This document shows, piece after piece, positions 56,892 through 64,000 of a DNA stretch of 64,000 nt. Source of the stretch: Agrobacterium cucumeris. GTDB taxonomy: Bacteria; Pseudomonadota; Alphaproteobacteria; Rhizobiales; Rhizobiaceae. The number at the start of each line of letters is the position of its first letter. The first letter of the stretch is position 1. A program made the position numbers and the translations under genes. Location: the NCBI RefSeq assembly GCF_030036535.1, contig NZ_CP080387.1:2794501-2858500 (forward strand), written 5' to 3'. The notes beneath the pieces are model-generated. The model worked only from the letters and a program-made list of their open reading frames with translations. It had not been told where the DNA came from and ran no database searches.

Positions 56892-57877
56892 CAGGCTGCT
56901 CCCCGTCCGAATTCGAAGGATTGATGGCCGATCAGTCTGCGGCGCAGCCAGCTGGAAAACTGGTCGACGGCGATGATGGTGATCAGCAGCAGGATGATGA
57001 TGGCATAGGTCTTGGAAGCATGATCGTTGCCGATCGACAGCCGGAACACCTCGCCGATGCCGCCGCCACCGACAGCACCGATGATGGTGGAGGCGCGCAC
57101 GTTGATTTCGGCGCGTAGCAGCGCGTAGGACACGAAGTTGGGCAGAACCTGCGGCACGATGGCGAAGCGAACGCGTTCCAGCCAGTTTGCGCCGGACGCG
57201 CGAAGGCCTTCATCCGGCTTCATGTCGGCATTTTCCACCACTTCGAAGAACAGCTTGCCCAGAGCGCCGATCGTGTGGACTGAAATCGCGATGATCGCGG
57301 CAATCGGGCCGATCGAGAGAATGGCGGTCAGCAAGCCGGCAACGACGATTTCCGGAAAGGCGCGCAAAACTTCCATTACCCGGCGCACGACCCAGCGCAC
57401 AATCCCGGCACCGACGAGATTGGTGGAGGCAAAGAAGCAGAGCACGAAGGCAAAGCTGGTGCCGATGATTGTCGAAACCAGCGCGATGTTGAGCGTGATG
57501 ATCAGCTGATAGATGAAATGCGGGATGTAGAAGCTGTCGGTGATGTAAACACGATCCGCGACGTAATTATATTTCAGCGAACCGTCCGCATAGGGTGACG
57601 GCAGGTCGAACATCGCCCGGAAAATTTCAAGCGGGCTGTCCGGCACGAAGGTTTTCATGAAGTCGAAGAAATAGGGCAGGCGCTCGAAGAATTTGCCTGA
57701 ATTGGCCGCGTTGGCAAAATTCAGTGAAGCGGCGAGGATGACGAGGAAGATCACAAGCGAAATAACGGTATAAATCCGTCTTGTCGCAAGCTGCTGTTGA
57801 TAATGACGCATCACCGTCTGGGACGATGCGCTCAATCCCTTGGGGGAGAGGGTGCCATGATGCAGTGTGGTCGTCAT
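56891..57877 (-). CDS. phnE1: Phosphonate ABC transporter permease
   Basis: A 328-residue permease with about six helices. Conserved features are VEVLRAFPEIVVAGLLTAILSIGPIAAIIAISVHTIGALGKLFFEVVENAD and RASTIIGAVGGGGIGEVFRLSI, the PhnE signature. It forms a heterodimer with the PhnE2 protein encoded downstream. It lies 70 bases after phnD. Confidence 0.94.
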   Translation of the reverse strand: MTTTLHHGTLSPKGLSASSQTVMRHYQQQLATRRIYTVISLVIFLVILAASLNFANAANSGKFFERLPYFFDFMKTFVPDSPLEIFRAMFDLPSPYADGSLKYNYVADRVYITDSFYIPHFIYQLIITLNIALVSTIIGTSFAFVLCFFASTNLVGAGIVRWVVRRVMEVLRAFPEIVVAGLLTAILSIGPIAAIIAISVHTIGALGKLFFEVVENADMKPDEGLRASGANWLERVRFAIVPQVLPNFVSYALLRAEINVRASTIIGAVGGGGIGEVFRLSIGNDHASKTYAIIILLLITIIAVDQFSSWLRRRLIGHQSFEFGRGAA

Positions 57878-57947
57878 GCCGCTTTTCCTTTATTGGCAAA
57901 AGCGGCGGCGCCGCAAGGCACCGCCGCTTCCGGGTATGATCGCAGGA

Positions 57948-58853
57948 TCAGCCGCCGATAACGGACTTACGGGCGTCGATGATCGTCTGGTAGAAGGACG
58001 GGTCGACCTTGATGTAGGCGGTGTTCTTGCCCTGGGTGAAACCCTGGAAGCAGGCGAGGTCCTTCTTCGGCAGTTCCATGAAGAAGTCTTCGACCTTCTG
58101 CTTCATGGCGTCGCCGAGCTTGTTGGTAACCATCAGCGGGCCGTTCGGGATCAGCGGCGACTTCCAGACTTCGACGATATCGTCCATGTCGAGGTTGCCC
58201 TTCTTGACCATCTGGTAGAGGTTGCCGGCCGTGTAGCCTTCTTCCCACTTGCCAACGCCCGAACCGAAGGTCGTGCCAACGTCGAACTTCTTGTCGAGAA
58301 CGGCGAGAACGAGGTTCTCATGGCCGCCACCGAAGCCGGTCTCGGAGAAGTATTCCTTCACCGGAACGCCGGTTTCCTTCGGGATAGCCACGTTCGGGAC
58401 GAGGAAGCCGGAGGTGGAGTCAGGGTCGGCAAAACCGATCTTCTTGCCCTTGGCGTCAGCCAGCGTCTTGATACCGCTGTCCTTGCGGGCAACCATGATC
58501 GTGTAATAGCCGGTCGAACCATCGGCGCCAGCGGTGGTCAGGATCGGATCGACGGCCTTCGGATCGGCAAGAGCGATCTTGGCGTAGGAGGAAGCGCCCA
58601 TGGAAGCGATGTCGATGGTGCCGCCGAGCAGGCCCTGGATGACGCCGTTATAGTCCGGCGACGGGAAAACCTGAACTTCGGAAACGCCGGTCGCAGCCTT
58701 GAGGCCGTCGGCAACGCACTTCGTGTTGCGGATCTGGTCGGCTTCGTTTTCAGAACCGTCGAGACCGATACGCAGGACCTTGACGTCCTGAGCCATGGCG
58801 GAACCGGCCAGAACGCCAAGGGCGACTGCCGAAAGAAGGATTTTCTTCAACAT
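57948..58853 (-). CDS. phnD: Phosphonate ABC transporter substrate-binding protein
   Basis: A 301-residue periplasmic binding protein with signal peptide ending LAGSAMAQ. KVLRIGLDGSENEADQIRN, FPSPDYNGVIQGLLGGTIDIASMGASSYAKI and GKKIGFADPDSTSGFLVPNV are hallmarks of PhnD. In rhizobia the orthologue PhoD serves both phosphonate and phosphate uptake. It follows phnC by 85 bases. Confidence 0.96.
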   Translation of the reverse strand: MLKKILLSAVALGVLAGSAMAQDVKVLRIGLDGSENEADQIRNTKCVADGLKAATGVSEVQVFPSPDYNGVIQGLLGGTIDIASMGASSYAKIALADPKAVDPILTTAGADGSTGYYTIMVARKDSGIKTLADAKGKKIGFADPDSTSGFLVPNVAIPKETGVPVKEYFSETGFGGGHENLVLAVLDKKFDVGTTFGSGVGKWEEGYTAGNLYQMVKKGNLDMDDIVEVWKSPLIPNGPLMVTNKLGDAMKQKVEDFFMELPKKDLACFQGFTQGKNTAYIKVDPSFYQTIIDARKSVIGG

Positions 58854-58938
58854 GGACTTTCTCCTGTTTCCCGGCGAGCCGGAGTTTGTTGTGAAATATC
58901 GGCCCTTGACGCGGGCACAAACGATGCTGAGCGGTTCC

Positions 58939-59799
58939 TCAGAGCCCGGCGAGAGCGAGCGGTTCGGGACCGGCAGATTGCTGTATCGGCCGTGCGGGAA
59001 GCTGCGCGCCGGGAATGTTGATGCTGGTCGACGTCATGGTCTCGTCGATGCCGGACCCTTGTGAATCGGTCCCGTAAATCTCCGTGACGGCCGCGGCGGT
59101 CAGCTCCGCCGGCGTTCCGTCGAAGACAACACGGCCCTGCGACATGCCGATGATGCGTTCGCAATAATTGCGCGCCGTATCCAGCGTGTGCAGGTTGGTG
59201 ATGACGGTGATGCCTTCGCGCTCGTTGATGTCGCGCAGCGCGTCCATCACGATCTTGGCATTGAGCGGGTCGAGCGATGCGATCGGCTCATCGGCCAGAA
59301 CCATCTTCGGAGACTGCATCAGGGCGCGGGCGATGGCGACGCGCTGCTGCTGGCCGCCGGAAAGCGTGCCGGCAGCCTGCATGGCCACATGTTCGATGCC
59401 GAGCCGCTCAAGGGCGGCGATTGCCATCAGGCGCTCATCATTGGTGAAAATGTTGAACAGGCTGAGCGCCGTCGAACGGTGGTTGAGACGGCCAAGCATG
59501 ACATTGGTGAGCACATCGAGACGCGGCACCAGATTGAACTGCTGGAAAATCATGGCGCAGTCGCGCTGCCAGTTGCGCAGCGCCGCACCCTTCAGCGACG
59601 AAACTTCCATGTCGTTGAAGTGAATGGAACCCGAGGAGGGATCGACGAGGCGATTGATCATGCGCAGCAGCGTCGATTTGCCGGCGCCGGAGCGTCCGAT
59701 CACGCCGACCATCTGACCCTGCGGTATCTCGACATTTACGGCATCGACCGCGGTGTGGTTGCCGAAACGGCGCGTGACTTGCTTCAGGTGAAAGCTCAT
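58939..59799 (-). CDS. phnC: Phosphonate ABC transporter ATP-binding protein
   Basis: A 286-residue ATPase with Walker [10 protein letters not shown] near residue 36, signature [15 protein letters not shown], Walker [16 protein letters not shown] and switch [25 protein letters not shown] at 59799 follows GACGGGGA. It is the first gene of the transport part of the operon and has a Pho box 59 bases upstream. Confidence 0.96.
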   Translation of the reverse strand: MSFHLKQVTRRFGNHTAVDAVNVEIPQGQMVGVIGRSGAGKSTLLRMINRLVDPSSGSIHFNDMEVSSLKGAALRNWQRDCAMIFQQFNLVPRLDVLTNVMLGRLNHRSTALSLFNIFTNDERLMAIAALERLGIEHVAMQAAGTLSGGQQQRVAIARALMQSPKMVLADEPIASLDPLNAKIVMDALRDINEREGITVITNLHTLDTARNYCERIIGMSQGRVVFDGTPAELTAAAVTEIYGTDSQGSGIDETMTSTSINIPGAQLPARPIQQSAGPEPLALAGL

Positions 59800-59857
59800 T
59801 TCCCCGTCCAATCTTCTTATGACGGGGTTCGACCTAACAGCGGTCCATGAATTGCGC

Positions 59858-59886
59858 GTGTCAGTTTAATGAAGAAAATATTACAG
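59858..59886 (-). promoter_or_regulatory. Pho box (PhoB operator) upstream of phnC
   Basis: Three 7-base units CTGTAAT, TCTTCAT and CTGACAC are spaced at exactly 11 bases with AT-rich linkers on the minus strand. This is the structure of PhoB sites (consensus CTGTCAT repeated with 4-base spacers). It lies about 59 bases upstream of the phnC ATG. Confidence 0.75.
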
Positions 59887-59980
59887 AATTCGCAGATACG
59901 ACGCCGAGGGGTTCGCCGACAAACCTTTCGTCAGGCAAGTCATGAGCAGGAAATCCCGACGGGCATGTCTGGAGGCGACA

Positions 59981-60011
59981 AACAGAAATCCCGGGACATG
60001 GTCCCGGGACT
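59981..60011 (-). terminator. Terminator after the hexapeptide acetyltransferase gene
   Basis: A 9-bp perfect stem (TCCCGGGAC with GTCCCGGGA, 3-base loop) is followed on the minus strand by TTTCTGTTT. It separates the C-P lyase genes from phnCDE. Confidence 0.88.
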
Positions 60012-60036
60012 GCAATTGCTTCGCCCTGAGCGGAAT

Positions 60037-60654
60037 TCATCCGCCATATTTCGCCACGAAATCCTCGGCGGCGAGCGCGCGGAAATCATCGAGCGCACCG
60101 CGTAGCCTTGCATGGTCCCAATCCCACCAATTCAGATTATCCATTCGCCGGCCGAGCTCCGCTGAAAAACGCTCGCGGATCAGCCGGGCGGGCACGCCGC
60201 CGACGATGGTATAGGGTGCGACATCTTTCGATACCACTGCGCCAGCGCCGATCACCGCACCGTTCCCCACCGTCACGCCGGGCAGGAGGGTCGCACCATG
60301 GCCGATCCAGACATCGTGGCCGATCACCACCCGCTTGGCGCGGCGTGCGGCAAAGAAATCCGTTTCATCCTCGGCGTCGTCCCAGTAGCTGCGGGCGCGG
60401 TAGGTGAAATGGTGCAATGTCGCCCGCTGCATCGGGTGATTGGTGGCATTGATGCGGACGGAAGCGGCGATATTGACGAATTTGCCGATGGTGGCGCACC
60501 AGATCGCGCCATCCTGCATGACGTAGGAGTAGTCGCCCATCTCAACCTCCTCGAGGCGGCAGCGCTCCGAAATTTCGGTATAGCGGCCGATCGAGGAATT
60601 GGTGACGCGGGCGGTGTCGTGAATGACGGGTTCGAGACCGACCTTGACACTCAT
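60037..60654 (-). CDS. Phosphonate metabolism hexapeptide-repeat acetyltransferase
   Basis: A 205-residue left-handed beta-helix protein. Hexapeptide repeats occur at [61 protein letters not shown], and the xenobiotic-acetyltransferase motif NATNHPMQ is present. It matches the transferase type found between phnL and phnC in many proteobacterial phn operons. The acceptor may be an aminoalkylphosphonate, as with PhnO in E. coli, but this is inferred. It overlaps phnL by 4 bases. Confidence 0.9.
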   Translation of the reverse strand: MSVKVGLEPVIHDTARVTNSSIGRYTEISERCRLEEVEMGDYSYVMQDGAIWCATIGKFVNIAASVRINATNHPMQRATLHHFTYRARSYWDDAEDETDFFAARRAKRVVIGHDVWIGHGATLLPGVTVGNGAVIGAGAVVSKDVAPYTIVGGVPARLIRERFSAELGRRMDNLNWWDWDHARLRGALDDFRALAAEDFVAKYGG

Positions 60655-61358
60655 GCCGCTGCCTTCCGGGGAGAGAATTGCGAGACGTCGAGAATGCGGT
60701 CGGCAACGGCTTCGCGCACTTCCTCGTCGTGGAAAATGCCCAGCAGCGCCGTGCCTTTGGCTTTTTTCTCGATGATCATGTCGACGACCACCCGCCGGTT
60801 GGCGGCATCCAGCGATGCGGTCGGCTCATCGAGAAGCAGGATCGCATGATCGGTGATGAAGCCGCGCGCTATGTTGACGCGCTGCTGCTCGCCGCCCGAA
60901 AAGGTCGCCGGCGGCAGGGACCACAGTTCGCGCGGCAGGTTGAGTTTCGACAACAGCATAGCAGCCTGCTCACGCGCCTCCTCGGCGGCCACTTTGCGCG
61001 CGAAGAGCGGTTCGGCAACGACGTCGATTGCCGGAACACGCGGCACGGTGCGCAGGAACTGACTGACATAACCGATGGTGCGATGGCGAATTTCGAGGAT
61101 CGTACGCGGCGAGGCATTGCCGATATCAACGACCTGATCCTCATGACGGATGAGGATCTGCCCGCTGTCGATGGCGTAGTTGCCATAGAGCATTTTCAGG
61201 ATCGAGCTTTTGCCGATACCCGAGGGGCCGCCGAGAACGACGCATTCGCGGCCCGAAACGGAGAAATTGACATCGCGGACAACGGGCAGCTCGATGCCGT
61301 CGCGAAGATGCATGGTGAAGCTTTTGAAGACTTCCGAAACGATAAGGGGCGTCGCCAT
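60651..61358 (-). CDS. phnL: C-P lyase core complex ATPase-like protein PhnL
   Basis: A 235-residue ABC-type ATPase. P loop [10 protein letters not shown] near residue 42, signature [15 protein letters not shown] and Walker [12 protein letters not shown] are intact. PhnL acts with PhnGHIM in attaching the phosphonate to the ribose of ATP. The ATG at 61358 matches the family start; the further upstream frame overlaps phnK and is not used. It lies 4 bases downstream of phnK. Confidence 0.95.
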   Translation of the reverse strand: MATPLIVSEVFKSFTMHLRDGIELPVVRDVNFSVSGRECVVLGGPSGIGKSSILKMLYGNYAIDSGQILIRHEDQVVDIGNASPRTILEIRHRTIGYVSQFLRTVPRVPAIDVVAEPLFARKVAAEEAREQAAMLLSKLNLPRELWSLPPATFSGGEQQRVNIARGFITDHAILLLDEPTASLDAANRRVVVDMIIEKKAKGTALLGIFHDEEVREAVADRILDVSQFSPRKAAA

Positions 61359-61362
61359 GGCG

Positions 61363-62139
61363 TCAAACCTGCAAAATGGAGGAAACAAGCAATTGCGTGT
61401 AGGGCTCGCGCGGATCATCCAGCACCCGGTCGGTGAGACCATGCTCGATGACGTCGCCGCCCTTCATCACCATCATGCGATGAGACAGCAGTCGTGCCAC
61501 GGCCAGATCATGGGTGACGACGACGACGGCAAGGCCGAGATCATTGACGAGACCGCGAACCAGATCGAGCAGGCGCGCCTGCACGGAGACATCGAGGCCG
61601 CCCGTCGGTTCGTCCATGAAGACGAGGCGCGGCGAGGTGACGAGATTGCGGGCAATCTGCAGGCGCTGGCGCATGCCGCCGGAGAAGGCGCGCGGCTGGT
61701 CGTCGATGCGGTCGGTGCCGATTTCCACCCGCTCCAGCCATTCGCTGGCCAATTGCCTTATATTGCCGTAATGCCGGTTGCCCACGGCCATCAGCCGCTC
61801 ACCGACATTGGCGCCGGCCGAAACCGCCATCCGCAGCCCGTCCGCCGGGTTCTGGTGCACGAAACCCCAGTCGGTGCGCATCAGGAAACGTCGTTCAGCC
61901 TCACCCATGTGGTAGAGGTCACGAACCGAACCGTCGCGCATGCGATATTCCACGCTGCCCGCCGTTGGCATCAGCCGGGTGGAAATGCAGTTGAGAAGCG
62001 TGGTCTTGCCGGAACCGGATTCACCCACGATCGCCAGCACCTCGCCCGGATAAAGCTCGAAGGAGACATTGCGGCAACCGGCGCGGTCGCCGTAATATTT
62101 GGAAACGTCCCGGACTTTCAAAAGCGGTGCGTCGCTCAT
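61363..62139 (-). CDS. phnK: C-P lyase complex ATPase PhnK
   Basis: A 258-residue ABC-type ATPase resembling oligopeptide-transporter ATPases. VGESGSGKTTLLNC, WGFVHQNPADGLRM, FSGGMRQRLQIARNL and VFMDEPTGGLDVSVQARLLDL are diagnostic. PhnK binds the PhnGHIJ core rather than a membrane permease. The ATG at 62139 overlaps the phnJ stop by 4 bases. Confidence 0.96.
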   Translation of the reverse strand: MSDAPLLKVRDVSKYYGDRAGCRNVSFELYPGEVLAIVGESGSGKTTLLNCISTRLMPTAGSVEYRMRDGSVRDLYHMGEAERRFLMRTDWGFVHQNPADGLRMAVSAGANVGERLMAVGNRHYGNIRQLASEWLERVEIGTDRIDDQPRAFSGGMRQRLQIARNLVTSPRLVFMDEPTGGLDVSVQARLLDLVRGLVNDLGLAVVVVTHDLAVARLLSHRMMVMKGGDVIEHGLTDRVLDDPREPYTQLLVSSILQV

Positions 62140-63038
62140 TCTGCGGCCTCCTTCACATCCGCCAGCATATGGCCCTTGTGGCCATGGGCGCGGCGGTCTT
62201 CGCAATGGTCGGTATCGGAGCAGACGAACATCCGCCCGCCCTTATCATCAAGCACCACCTCGTCCAGATAGACATTCTCCGCACCACACAGTGCGCAGGG
62301 CTTGTCGAAGCGCTGGATTTCAAACGGATGGTCTTCGAAATCGAGGCTGACGACGTCGGTATAGGGCGGTACGGCGTAAATGCGCTTTTCGCGCCCGGCG
62401 CCGAACAGTTGCAGGGCGTCTGACATATTCATTTTCGGATTGTCGAATTTCGGCGTCGGCGAGGGGTCCATCACATAACGTCCGGCAACCTTCACCGGAT
62501 AGGCATAGGTGGTGGAAATGCGGCCGTTGCGGGCGATGTCCTCGTAGAGCTTGACGTGCATCAGGCCGTATTCCTCCAGCGCGTGCATGACGCGGGTTTC
62601 GGTCTCGCGTGGCTCGAGGAAGCGCAAGGGTTCGGGAATGGGAACCTGATAGACCAGAACCTGTCCGGAATGCAGTTCTTCTTCCGGAATGCGGTGCCGC
62701 GTCTGGATGATGGTTGCATCCCTGGTGCGGGTGGTGACGGCGACATTCGCCACTTTCTGGAAAAAGGCACGAATGGATACCGCGTTGGTGGTGTCGTCGG
62801 CACCCTGGTCGATCACCTTCAGCACATCGTCGGGGCCGACGATGGAAGCGGTGAGCTGCACGCCGCCGGTGCCCCAGCCATAGGGCATGGGCATTTCACG
62901 GGAGGCGAAGGGGACCTGATAACCGGGAATGGCGATGGCCTTCAGGATCGCGCGGCGGATCATCCGCTTGGTCTGTTCGTCCAGATAGGCGAAGTTGTAG
63001 GCAGCCAGCCCGTCGTCAAATGAAACTTCTTCAAGCAT
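62136..63038 (-). CDS. phnJ: Carbon-phosphorus lyase, radical SAM subunit PhnJ
   Basis: A 300-residue enzyme that breaks the C-P bond of ribose-1-phosphonate-5-phosphate. The 4Fe-4S/SAM and catalytic cysteines are in CALCGAEN and, 21 residues on, CSDTDHC (pattern C-x2-C-x21-C-x5-C). The N terminus MLEEVSFDDGLAAYNFAYLDEQTKRMIRR and GWGTGGVQLT are also conserved. All key residues are present, so the enzyme should be active. Confidence 0.98.
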   Translation of the reverse strand: MLEEVSFDDGLAAYNFAYLDEQTKRMIRRAILKAIAIPGYQVPFASREMPMPYGWGTGGVQLTASIVGPDDVLKVIDQGADDTTNAVSIRAFFQKVANVAVTTRTRDATIIQTRHRIPEEELHSGQVLVYQVPIPEPLRFLEPRETETRVMHALEEYGLMHVKLYEDIARNGRISTTYAYPVKVAGRYVMDPSPTPKFDNPKMNMSDALQLFGAGREKRIYAVPPYTDVVSLDFEDHPFEIQRFDKPCALCGAENVYLDEVVLDDKGGRMFVCSDTDHCEDRRAHGHKGHMLADVKEAAE

Positions 63039-63074
63039 TGCGCGTTAACCTTGCGAAAAAAGGAGTACAAGCTC

Positions 63075-63170
63075 ATGGAGATTGGAATTCTTGCAGCCGT
63101 GTTCTTTGCTGTGTTTGCAGCATCGACCGTCTTTTGCGCTTACTGGTTTGGTGAGCAGCACAGCCGCTGA
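63075..63170 (+). CDS. 31-residue single-helix membrane microprotein
   Basis: ATG to TGA encodes MEIGILAAVFFAVFAASTVF followed by a short CAYWFGEQ-type tail. Most of it is one hydrophobic helix. It is preceded by AAGGAG 9 bases before the ATG, a better site than many neighbours have. It lies in the 133-base gap between phnJ and phnI but on the opposite strand, stopping one base before the phnI stop. I know of no named family. A chance ORF is possible, but ribosome site, start and helix together argue for a real gene. Confidence 0.5.
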   Translation: MEIGILAAVFFAVFAASTVFCAYWFGEQHSR

Positions 63171-63171
63171 G

Positions 63172-64000
63172 CTATTCGGCCGCATCGCCCATCCATTCCG
63201 CGCCATCAGCATTGATCGCCTCGAAATCGGCGCGCATTTTCCTGACCAGACCGAGTTCGGCCTGGAAATCCACGTAATGCGGCAGCTTCAGATGTTCGAC
63301 AAAACCTGTCGCCTGCACATTGTCGGCGTGTGAGATGACGAATTCCTCATCCTGCGCCGGGGCAACGACATCTTCGCCGAATTCACCGGCCCGCAGTGCC
63401 CTGTCGACCAGCGACATGGCCATTGCCTTGCGTTCGCTCTGGCCGAACACGAGCCCGTAACCGCGGGTGAACTGTGGCGGCGCCTTGGCCGAACCCTTGA
63501 ACTGGTTGACCATCTGGCATTCGGTAACCTGGATGTCGCCAAGCGAGACGGCAAAGCCGAGTTCGGGAACCTCCAGTTCCACTTCCACATCTCCGATGCG
63601 GATTTCCCCGACGAAAGGATGCGTGCGGCCGTAACCGCGCTGCGTCGAATAGGCGAGTGCAAGAAGGAAGCCCTCGTCGCCGCGCGCCAGCGATTGCAGG
63701 CGCAGGTCGCGTGACATCGGAAACTCCATCGGCTCGCGCGTCAGATCGCCGGCAATATGATCGTCAGGCATATCGCCATCGCTTTCGATCAGCCCTTCTT
63801 CGGCGAGAATATCGGAAACCCGCATGACATAATCCGGTTCGCCTTCACGAATCGCAGCGGTTTCGACAGCCTCGTCTTCGAGCAGCGAGGGGTCGAGCAG
63901 GCGATGGGTATAATCGAAGGTCGGTCCCAGCAATTGCCCGCCCGGCAAGTCCTTGTAGGTTGCCGAAACGCGTCGCTGCACCGTCATGTCAGCGGTATTG
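63172..64000 (-). CDS. phnI: C-P lyase core subunit PhnI, C-terminal part
   Basis: The visible 276 codons cover most of PhnI; the N-terminal ~90 residues lie beyond the window end (the frame stays open to base 64000, reading NTADMTVQRR). VSATYKDLPGGQLLGPTFDYTHRLLD and SLARGDEGFLLALAYSTQRGYGRTHPFVGEIRIGDV are strong family motifs, and QATGFVEHLKLPHYVDFQAEL lies near the C terminus. PhnI, with PhnG, H and L, transfers the phosphonate to ATP with release of adenine. phnG and phnH are expected upstream outside the window. Confidence 0.95.
   Translation of the reverse strand, partial: NTADMTVQRRVSATYKDLPGGQLLGPTFDYTHRLLDPSLLEDEAVETAAIREGEPDYVMRVSDILAEEGLIESDGDMPDDHIAGDLTREPMEFPMSRDLRLQSLARGDEGFLLALAYSTQRGYGRTHPFVGEIRIGDVEVELEVPELGFAVSLGDIQVTECQMVNQFKGSAKAPPQFTRGYGLVFGQSERKAMAMSLVDRALRAGEFGEDVVAPAQDEEFVISHADNVQATGFVEHLKLPHYVDFQAELGLVRKMRADFEAINADGAEWMGDAAE

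Overview
The window reads as a stretch of alphaproteobacterial chromosome, most likely from the Agrobacterium/Rhizobium group. The evidence is the GC-rich codon use, an irr gene next to fabA-fabB-fabI, a cyoABCD operon with SURF1, a consensus alphaproteobacterial RpoH promoter in front of dnaK, a rhizobial-type phn C-P lyase operon with a hexapeptide acetyltransferase and a DUF1045 gene, and a degenerate copy of what looks like a rhizobial intergenic repeat. It is mostly core and metabolic chromosome. I see no prophage, insertion sequence, CRISPR array or integrase.

Layout. 1-2.5 kb: tripartite tricarboxylate transporter tctC(partial)-tctB-tctA. 2.6-3.4 kb: slyX and a DUF924 gene. 3.4-6.7 kb: dnaK-dnaJ on the minus strand with a heat-shock promoter. 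6.9-10.1 kb: alpha/beta hydrolase, DUF2239 protein, tRNA-Ser(GGA), a small membrane protein and msrA. 10.3-21.9 kb: a nucleoside uptake and salvage block. The plus arm is a BMP-type ABC transporter followed by cdd, a purine nucleoside phosphorylase, deoC and deoA; the minus arm is deoB, add and upp, followed by an aspartic protease. 22-28.7 kb: cyoABCD plus SURF1, with a divergent MFS transporter. 28.8-36.4 kb: an enlarged glutamate-synthase-like large subunit translationally coupled to a CysJ-like diflavin reductase. 36.4-37.6 kb: two TadE-like pseudopilins. 37.8-41.2 kb: fabA-fabB-fabI divergent from irr. 41.2-43.2 kb: TRIC-like channel, a secreted protein and a DUF1275 protein. 43.4-46.8 kb: an ABC importer with a HutC/GntR regulator. 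47-49.6 kb: exbB-exbD-tonB. 49.8-52.7 kb: a malate/lactate-type dehydrogenase, a solo LuxR-type HTH protein and an AraC regulator. 52.8-64 kb: a phosphonate operon on the minus strand, reading phnI(partial)-J-K-L-acetyltransferase, then phnC-D-E1-E2-DUF1045-phnM-phnN.

How the parts work together. The nucleoside block imports nucleosides, deaminates or phosphorolyses them, and channels the pentose through phosphopentomutase and deoxyribose-phosphate aldolase while upp and add recover bases. The phn block imports phosphonates and breaks the C-P bond; a three-unit Pho box lies upstream of phnC. The irr/fab and exb/ton blocks tie iron response and envelope biology to the same region. The least conventional locus is the glutamate-synthase-like/diflavin reductase pair, which lacks a GltD partner and has extra protein segments and a long 5' leader. 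I also found a 31-residue membrane microprotein encoded on the opposite strand between phnI and phnJ.
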